A stretch of 64,000 nucleotides of DNA from Epiperipatus broadwayi (taxonomy: Eukaryota > Onychophora > Udeonychophora > Euonychophora > Peripatidae). Shown piece after piece: positions 62,301-64,000 of the stretch. Under the pieces are notes generated by a model that saw only the letters and a list, made by a program, of their open reading frames with translations, ran no database searches and was not told the DNA's origin. Made by a program: the position numbers and the translations under genes. Each line of letters begins with the position of its first letter. The first letter of the stretch is position 1. The DNA lies in assembly GCA_028023455.1 (NCBI GenBank), contig JAQFVV010012398.1:5538682-5602681 (forward strand), read 5' to 3'.

Positions 62301-63450
62301 AAGCACAAGGAGAGTGAGTTTTATTATAAATAAAAAATGAATGAACAACATATGAGAGAGAATGAAAAGATTAGTTGTTCTACTTAATAAAAAAAAAATA
62401 ATGGAGGTAATTTGGGTTTATGCACCAACAATTTCTCTTTTTCATGAATAAAGAGAATTTTTATCTAGATGTACAAAATGTTCTTGATCAGAGTAAAAAA
62501 AAAACATTTAAAATTATTATTGAAGATTTTAATGGTAAAATTGAGAAACAACTAAAAGATAAAGGAGCTGTGAGTAAATATGGGGTTGATTACAGAAATG
62601 AGAGGAGGTACAGATTTATGAAATTAAAAAAAAAGAGACAAACTTTATTTTATAAATTGTTCTTTTGAGAAAAATGTTAAATAGAATTGGGCATGGAAGC
62701 ATCCAAATGAGATAACAGTGGAACTTGATTGCATTTTGATTAACAAAAAATTATATATTTCAAGATTGTAATGTTCTTAATTGGTTCATTACAGGAAATA
62801 ATTATCAATTAATGAAAGTCAAAATTAGAGAGATGAAAACTATCAAGGAAGATAGTATTAATATTTAAATTTCCTTACCTTTAAAAACATTCCAGTAAAT
62901 TTTAATTAAAACTTGAAAATTATTTAAAAATATTAACAGAGTTTGAAAATGATTCAGACCTGATTGAAATCAGTAAGAAGATAACTGATACCCTATTAAA
63001 AATGCAAATTTTTTTAAAAATACATTTTCTGTGGAGGCAAGGCAATGTATGAAGGAAACATGGAATATGAAATTTTTAAAAAATGATTCATTTAGAAGAA
63101 TTGAATATTTAGATGTTATTTAAATGATTTGAAACAGAGTTAATAATGATATTAATTGTCAAAGAAAGCTATTGATGAGATTGAAAGTCTCAAAAGTGTA
63201 AAGCAACATTTTGATATTGGAAATAAAGTTGTTGCAGCAATAAAAAAGAACTATTACTAAAAAGAGGGATGATTTCATAAAATGTGTGATAAAGCTACCT
63301 ATAATAATAAAGAACAAGAATTTAAACTATTTCCTATATTATATCTTTTAAATTAACATGGATGCTATTTTTCAATAGTATGCATAAAAATATATCTTAT
63401 AAAATTATTATATACTTACAAGCAATAACAGCTAAACATAAGATTTTCAT
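38184..63450 (-). CDS. three-exon gene for a small secreted basic His/Pro/Val-rich peptide
   Basis: Joining minus-strand exons 63450-63420, 52999-52953 and 38303-38184 gives 198 nt: 65 codons plus TGA. All four splice sites fit GT-AG consensus (donors GTAAGTATAT and GTAAGTATATG; acceptors TTCTGTTACAG and ATTTTTCTAG), and the phases match exactly: exon 1 ends with one base of a Leu codon, exon 2 supplies two and ends in phase 0, and exon 3 starts in phase 0. Residues 1-17, MKILCLAVIALILCSYC, form a signal peptide, with a likely cut after Val-Glu-Ala (residue 21). The mature 44 residues have no Cys, Asp or Glu, seven Lys and one Arg, a four-His run, and alternating Pro-Val segments such as KPVPVPVV and VPVMVPVK. 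It is presumably secreted. A cuticle/matrix, metal-binding or antimicrobial role is possible, but I recognise no family. Introns are about 10.4 and 14.6 kb. Confidence 0.8.
38310..39635. other. 3' end of intron 2, no other feature
   Basis: AT-rich intron sequence. A C-rich run at about 39262-39276 (CCCCCTCCCCCCC) is the only compositional oddity. Confidence 0.4.
39640..40290 (-). pseudogene. RTE-like LINE 3' fragment
   Basis: The minus strand translates, with stops and shifts, to the C-terminal tail typical of these LINE polyproteins: a LKWNLAS segment, then LSWIPRDWK, then NWRD(stop)IKLGENFIVQ. The tail ends at a short (GAT)n-like run on the minus strand (39649-39660), as RTE-type elements often do. 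It lies in intron 2 in the sense orientation of the host gene. The LSWIPRD block matches LN(stop)IPRDYK at 58990 in the other copy. Confidence 0.55.
40570..40775. mobile_element. palindromic MITE
   Basis: Arms 40570-40632 and 40713-40775 match as reverse complements over about 62 bp (TTTAAACAG...GGATTTTTCATCCTAAC...GTACTGTTTTTTTA). The pairing continues weakly through the centre, making nearly the whole 206 bp one hairpin. Located in intron 2. Confidence 0.75.
40860..41230 (-). mobile_element. F1 repeat copy (hammerhead-bearing) in intron 2
   Basis: Minus-orientation F1 unit with the hammerhead at 40975-41029, the block AGATTTTCAATTGAATGGAC at about 41140-41165 and the ACACTATCTCATAACACTGA tail inverse at about 40920-40940. 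It has the same strand as the host transcript. Confidence 0.7.
40975..41029 (-). ncRNA. hammerhead ribozyme, F1 family, intact core, intronic sense
   Basis: On the minus strand: stem I AATC, bulge TGG, ACCAA; CTGATGA; stem II TTGCTG-TTT-TAGCAT (outer pair lost, one G-U); GAA+A; stem III ATA/TAT over TG; H17 = A; stem I 3' strand TTGGT then GATT. All invariant core bases are present. Relative to 24110-24164, stem I changed from GATC/GATC to AATC/GATT, preserving pairing. It lies in the same orientation as the peptide gene's pre-mRNA. Confidence 0.78.
41235..42000. other. intron 2 stretch, no feature
   Basis: AT-rich, no supportable gene or repeat. Confidence 0.4.
42006..42526 (+). mobile_element. 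mariner-type element, internally deleted
   Basis: Terminal inverted repeats begin CACAGTGTGTTCC and (right, inverse) TACTGTATGTTCC and extend inward through GTGCCATCTTTG / GCCATCTTTGAA. TA flanks at 42004-42005 and 42527-42528 fit mariner target duplication. At 42286 a short frame, HKNVFKWFAKFFDGKKSIED, matches the second helix-turn-helix part of mariner transposases (the V-x-x-W-x-x-x-F-x-x-G-x-x-x-V-x-D pattern). The catalytic domain is absent, so this is a dead remnant. Confidence 0.8.
42620..42800. repeat. F2 body repeat, solo copy
   Basis: AACAATTGTAACCAATTTCA through CCATACAATTGTACCACTTA and AGTGCAAACTATATATA matches the body of the tandem units at 51674-52260. No hammerhead part is attached here. 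Confidence 0.75.
42845..45150. other. intron 2 stretch, possible old retroelement
   Basis: It begins TGTAATGGGATGGG abruptly after (TA)n, with a TATATAAG-like motif at about 42872-42880. A less AT-rich part lies at 44190-44760. No reading frame with a known domain, no convincing right end. Confidence 0.3.
45243..45292 (-). ncRNA. hammerhead ribozyme, F2 family
   Basis: On the minus strand: stem I 5' CTTCTCA, core CTGATGA, stem II GAGC-CATA-GCTC (four pairs), GAAA, a short AACAGT stem III, then TTGGGGAT as stem I 3' strand with G-U pairs. The core is complete. It lies in the sense orientation of the host gene's intron 2. Confidence 0.7.
45761..45807 (+). ncRNA. hammerhead ribozyme, F2 family
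   Basis: Stem I TCCTCA pairs with TGGGG(T/A) (one G-U); CTGATGA intact; stem II GAGC-CATA-GCTT; GAAA intact; stem III ACCAGT; cleavage-site C as in a classic GUC triplet. A plausible full type I core with a minimal stem III. Confidence 0.75.
45981..48152. mobile_element. possible LTR-like insertion TGTAAC...GTTACA
   Basis: The region is bounded by TGTAACAAGC after ATATATATAT on the left and GGATCGTTACA before ATATATAT on the right, so the ends are inverted TGTAAC/GTTACA, flanked by ATAT on both sides. A good TATA box, TATAAAAGG, sits at 46426-46434. The sequence downstream is GC-richer, with a 64-codon frame at 47018-47212 of no known family. This suits a long solo LTR or a decayed Gypsy-like element inserted in (AT)n. 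No polymerase or primer-binding site is visible, and the right end overlaps the small repeat at 48005-48152. Confidence 0.4.
48005..48152. repeat. small dispersed repeat with poly(A)/poly(T), copy 2
   Basis: TAACGACCGGA...A18 T11 GACTTACGTA...TACGTAAGTC...TCCGGATCGTTA: imperfect inverted ends enclose an A/T homopolymer switch and the CTAGGTTCAAATGCCTAG and GGCGCCCTGTAG blocks shared in inverse order with 19186-19410. Confidence 0.65.
48371..48598 (+). other. unassigned open frame, 75 codons
   Basis: ATG at 48371 opens a frame containing YTPLKSLFTDSFCAPLLEK and ending VFDG. The composition is less AT-rich than its surroundings and no poly-K/N/I bias is seen. It follows the TGTACCGG boundary at 48163 and precedes the Penelope remnant, so it may be part of a retroelement. 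I recognise no family. Confidence 0.3.
48831..49425 (+). pseudogene. Penelope-like element: RT-endonuclease linker and GIY-YIG endonuclease
   Basis: The first frame (48831-49088) carries the linker between reverse transcriptase and endonuclease, with LIIPYIPTVAKKFSKILQK resembling the L-P-Y-x-x-x-x-x-K(I/F) block of Penelope-like proteins. A +1 shift near 49047 leads into the frame ending at 49423, with VIYKIVCPQTGC (GIY part), SVYYGET (YIG part), RLAQHRY and SHIFEPSKADIV. These are the GIY-YIG endonuclease motifs, with a zinc-binding-like Cys pair. The polymerase is missing and the frame is shifted, so the copy is dead. It is antisense to the host gene in intron 2. Confidence 0.85.
49430..50440. 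other. intron 2 stretch, 3' flank of Penelope remnant
   Basis: Bases 49430-49510 are probably decayed Penelope C-terminal sequence. The rest is AT-rich, with overlapping opposite-strand frames at 49633-49852 that I reject. Confidence 0.35.
50445..50684 (-). pseudogene. decayed 80-codon frame of unknown origin
   Basis: A near-50% GC patch. On the minus strand an ATG at 50684 opens a Ser/Thr/Pro/Lys-rich translation (MEQSTRESNKMTV...; ...PLRAEPSPKKMKTPT, then TAA), interrupted by three stops. The plus strand is open across the same patch (GGWNWHDYILAAWDRE...), preceded by an AG. Which strand was coding is undecided; the minus reading looks more protein-like. A retropseudogene or transposon fragment is likely. 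Confidence 0.35.
50710..51530. other. intron 2 stretch, no feature
   Basis: AT-rich intron sequence without supportable elements. Confidence 0.4.
51674..51706 (+). ncRNA. 3' half of F2 hammerhead (also at 51937-51970 and 52187-52220)
   Basis: AGCCATAATCT (remnant stem II), GAAA, ACTAGTC (stem III and GUC cleavage triplet) and TG(T/G)GG (stem I 3' strand) are present in all three units. The CTGATGA strand is missing in each, so none can fold alone. Confidence 0.6.
51674..52260 (+). mobile_element. F2 tandem array, about 2.3 units
   Basis: Units start at about 51674, 51937 and 52187 (spacing 263 and 250 bp), each just after a TA microsatellite. Each begins CAGCCATAATCTAGAAAC(T/A)AGTC(T), the 3' half of the F2 hammerhead, then GGGGATATTGGATGAATATG, the ATTGTAACCAATTT block and ACCATACAATTGTACCACCT, ending AGTGCAAACTATATA. 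The hammerhead 5' half (CTGATGA) appears replaced by (TA)n. Long tracts of perfect TA imply slippage between units. Confidence 0.8.
52265..52945. other. intron 2, 5' part
   Basis: AT-rich; follows the donor of exon 2 on the minus strand. No element recognised. Confidence 0.4.
52953..52999 (-). CDS. peptide gene exon 2 (signal peptide end, mature N terminus)
   Basis: A 47-nt exon between acceptor TTTTTTTCTGTTACAG and donor GTAAGTATATG. Only the frame dictated by exon 1 is open. It encodes ILCSYCKVEATYNKH after the split Leu codon, covering the end of the hydrophobic core, the cleavage region and the first mature residues. Confidence 0.8.
53005..54555. other. intron 1, 3' part
   Basis: AT-rich. 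A GC-richer patch at about 54005-54110 (AATTGGCAAACCTAATGAGC; TCCGAGGGGCTGTTGAAGAG) has no readable domain. Confidence 0.35.
54560..55352 (+). pseudogene. Penelope-like element: RT C-terminal part and GIY-YIG endonuclease
   Basis: The 5' part translates to the end of a Penelope-type reverse transcriptase: KFTIESEQEQKLAFLDVLMT, then a TTVY(stop)KLTHTEKYLAY segment, matching the F-L-D-V ... Y-R-K-x-T-H-T-D-R-Y-L pattern, with several stops and frameshifts before 55090. From 55098 to 55352 one uninterrupted 84-codon frame encodes the GIY-YIG endonuclease: CIYEIPCECGRTYIGETS, HSHEHK, SEHACTNEH and a Lys/Glu-rich C terminus. Catalytic-region Tyr, Gly and Glu positions are kept. Lies in intron 1, antisense to the host gene. 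Confidence 0.88.
55475..55560 (+). other. tRNA-derived repeat head
   Basis: GGTCAGTTAGTTAGAGCATT is a good tRNA D-arm/A-box, and AGGTTTGAATGCC 45 bases later resembles a B box. The anticodon arm and acceptor do not pair convincingly. Probably a SINE head or tRNA pseudogene. Confidence 0.5.
55911..56054. repeat. hairpin repeat
   Basis: Arms 55911-55959 and 56006-56054 are near-perfect inverses (TTAAACAACTAAATATCACA...TTATGCTTGCTCATAA). The loop contains CTCCATACAGTAGTGCCACT, the inverse of the F2 tail at about 56415-56440, linking it to the F2 family. Confidence 0.75.
56285..56450 (+). mobile_element. F2 hammerhead repeat downstream of the Penelope endonuclease
   Basis: The hammerhead (56296-56340) is followed by GGGGATATTGAATGAGTAGA, as in the tandem units, and a tail GGTTTGCACTGAGTGGCATT...GTATGGAGAG. 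It sits about 0.95 kb 3' of the GIY-YIG frame on the same strand, where a Penelope pseudo-LTR would be expected. Confidence 0.7.
56296..56340 (+). ncRNA. hammerhead ribozyme motif, F2 family, degenerate
   Basis: Stem I CTCCTCA/TGGGGA, CTGATGA intact, stem II reduced to AGC/GCT, box AAAA instead of GAAA, stem III and cleavage region ACTAGTC. Loss of G12 suggests inactivity. Confidence 0.6.
56455..57600. other. intron 1 stretch, no feature
   Basis: AT-rich. The plus frame at 56766-56999 is F/L/I-rich with no domain and is rejected. Confidence 0.4.
57825..59160 (+). pseudogene. RTE-type LINE, endonuclease and C-terminal tail, internally deleted
   Basis: The 5' region (57825-58060) matches that of the copy at 61975-62190. 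From about 58130 the plus strand reads an AP-endonuclease domain with stops and shifts: FCEIRRKDEETIDLN, GHVLYYNGTNIESTSRVRF, an NFNAKI segment (D-F-N-A-K catalytic block), a K-W-T-W-K-Q-P-N block, and L-V-R-C-K-I-H where functional copies have S-D-H-R-L-V-R. At 58920-59160 the polyprotein tail follows (KGHIGKRYYNKWTIEGLN, IPRDYK). The whole reverse transcriptase between them is deleted. Intron 1, antisense to the host gene. Confidence 0.8.
59165..60690. other. intron 1 stretch, no feature
   Basis: AT-rich with a short (ACT/GCT) run at about 59880-59930. The minus frame at 59823-60026 across it is rejected. Confidence 0.4.
60700..61650 (-). pseudogene. LINE reverse-transcriptase fragment
   Basis: The minus strand translates, with many stops, to a LINE polymerase: a finger-region piece near 61350 (YFYTNF(stop)K), then CQKMQEKCWEQKNDL(stop)IVFIGL, which matches the Q-L-Q-E-K-C-x-E-Q-x-x-D-L-Y-x-x-F-x-D-L block just before the first catalytic Asp (mutated here), and further on a G-x-K-Q-G-like region near 60940. 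It belongs to a different LINE group from the RTE copies and lies between them in opposite orientation. The frame at 61426-61626 is its N-terminal part. Confidence 0.6.
61940..63340 (+). pseudogene. RTE-type LINE, second endonuclease copy
   Basis: The 5' region is homologous to 57825-58060. The endonuclease follows: HVFYYKGKNIGSTRRVSFII, a VYAPTISLFH motif, then in the frame 62420-62668 KTFKIIIEDFNGKIEKQLKD (D-F-N catalytic block), GAVSKYGVDYRNERR, and beyond it decayed W-x-W-K-x-P-N and D-x-I-L-I-N-K-K blocks. Frameshifts and stops are frequent. Sequence to about 63340 may be decayed linker. It ends just before exon 1 of the host gene. Confidence 0.78.
63420..63450 (-). CDS. peptide gene exon 1 (start codon, signal peptide)
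   Basis: ATG at 63450-63448 opens ten codons plus one base before the donor GT at 63419-63418. The ATG is preceded directly by TTATTTTGTAGA, itself a good acceptor, so the start codon may lie at the beginning of an exon whose 5' UTR is upstream. No earlier in-frame ATG is joined without crossing stops. Confidence 0.8.
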
Positions 63451-64000
63451 TCTACAAAATAACAAATAAATATTTATTAATTTAAAAAAATAATTACTTA
63501 CTTTATACATTAAATTTATTAAGTTTTAAAATATAATACAATTTCTTTTTTATTTATCGATCTTACATCTAAAAACTTTGCTTTATAATAACTTCTTAAA
63601 TGTTAAAGGCCAAGGTAATTTGCCAAAGAGTAAATATAAAATATCAGAAACGTTTTTAACACTTTTATATAACTTCAATAGCAGTTCTCTTGATGCTAAT
63701 CTTACTATAAGCTTGAGAAATAAATGCACATTAGAAGATATAATGCTTTAATATCTCCAATTGTCTTTATTCATGAGAACTAAGAATCAAAACTCGAACT
63801 CAGGCATTTATGCATATAGAAGTCATCTCTTATTTTATTATACTATTTAAGCTCTCTGAAATAAAACTAATGTTTTGAACTCAAGTAAAAATTGCATAGT
63901 TATATAGACCTATGTAACTATTATATAACTATACAAGTAAGATATTAATTGGACTCATTAGTGATTTTTAAATATATTATTACACTGATTAGGAATGGTA
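63451..64000 (-). promoter_or_regulatory. upstream region of the peptide gene
   Basis: Immediately upstream of the ATG is TTATTTTGTAGA, and 50 bp further is AAAGTAAGTAATT, so a short 5' UTR intron (63452-63501) is possible. A TATATTTT motif lies at 63528-63535 on the minus strand, too close to that donor for both to be used. A more distant first exon beyond the window is the alternative. Confidence 0.3.

Overview
This 64 kb window is AT-rich animal DNA (roughly 70-75% A+T by eye). It has microsatellites, long gene-poor stretches, decayed transposons of many classes, and one split gene with long introns. The repertoire (Penelope-like, RTE-type LINE, mariner, hAT, TA-targeted MITEs) and the small Val/Pro/His-rich secreted peptide suggest an invertebrate metazoan, possibly an arthropod. 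I cannot name the species. Nothing here is bacterial: no operons and no ribosome-binding-site-led reading frames. Most open frames over 60 codons are chance frames or fragments of mobile elements.

The one host gene I can support lies on the minus strand, from 63450 down to 38184. Three short exons (63450-63420, 52999-52953, 38303-38184) have consensus splice signals and compatible phases. Joined, they give 198 nt, a 65-residue secreted peptide precursor with a clear signal peptide and a cysteine-free, strongly basic mature part rich in His, Pro and Val. Introns of about 10.4 and 14.6 kb hold most of the right half of the window and are full of transposons. The left 38 kb lies downstream of this gene and shows no convincing host exon, apart from one GC-rich patch at 12547-12690 of unknown nature.

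The most unusual content is two families of repeats carrying hammerhead self-cleaving ribozyme motifs. Family F1 (about 443-450 bp monomer; copies near 5.7, 16.9, 24-25.3, 35.3 and 40.9 kb) keeps the CUGAUGA core, a closed stem II, the GAAA box, a very short stem III and a bulged stem I with compensatory changes between copies. At 24-25.3 kb it forms a head-to-head pair of tandem arrays. Family F2 (45.2, 45.8, 51.7-52.2, 56.3 kb) has a different hammerhead with an ACTAGTC-type cleavage region. It sits near Penelope-like GIY-YIG endonuclease remnants (48.8-49.4 and 54.6-55.35 kb), which fits the known association of Penelope-like elements with hammerheads. F1 resembles a non-coding retrozyme.

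Layout: 1.6-3.7 kb, two adjacent MITE-like elements with CACCTGGGTCTC ends; 5.6-6.0, an F1 copy; 7.15-8.58, a possible element with inverted ends; 10.2-10.4, a TCTA microsatellite; 14.2-14.5, an RTE reverse-transcriptase fragment; 16.7-17.1, F1; 20.15-20.44, a hAT MITE with an exact 8-bp target duplication; 21.5-23.0, a foldback element; 24.0-25.35, the F1 array; 25.9-28.4, an undetermined GC-richer region; 29.9-30.0, a palindromic MITE; 31.3-32.0, a mariner remnant with an internal 46-bp satellite; 35.6-36.2, a minisatellite; 36.4-36.5, a tRNA-like cloverleaf; 38.2-63.45, the host gene with its nested elements.
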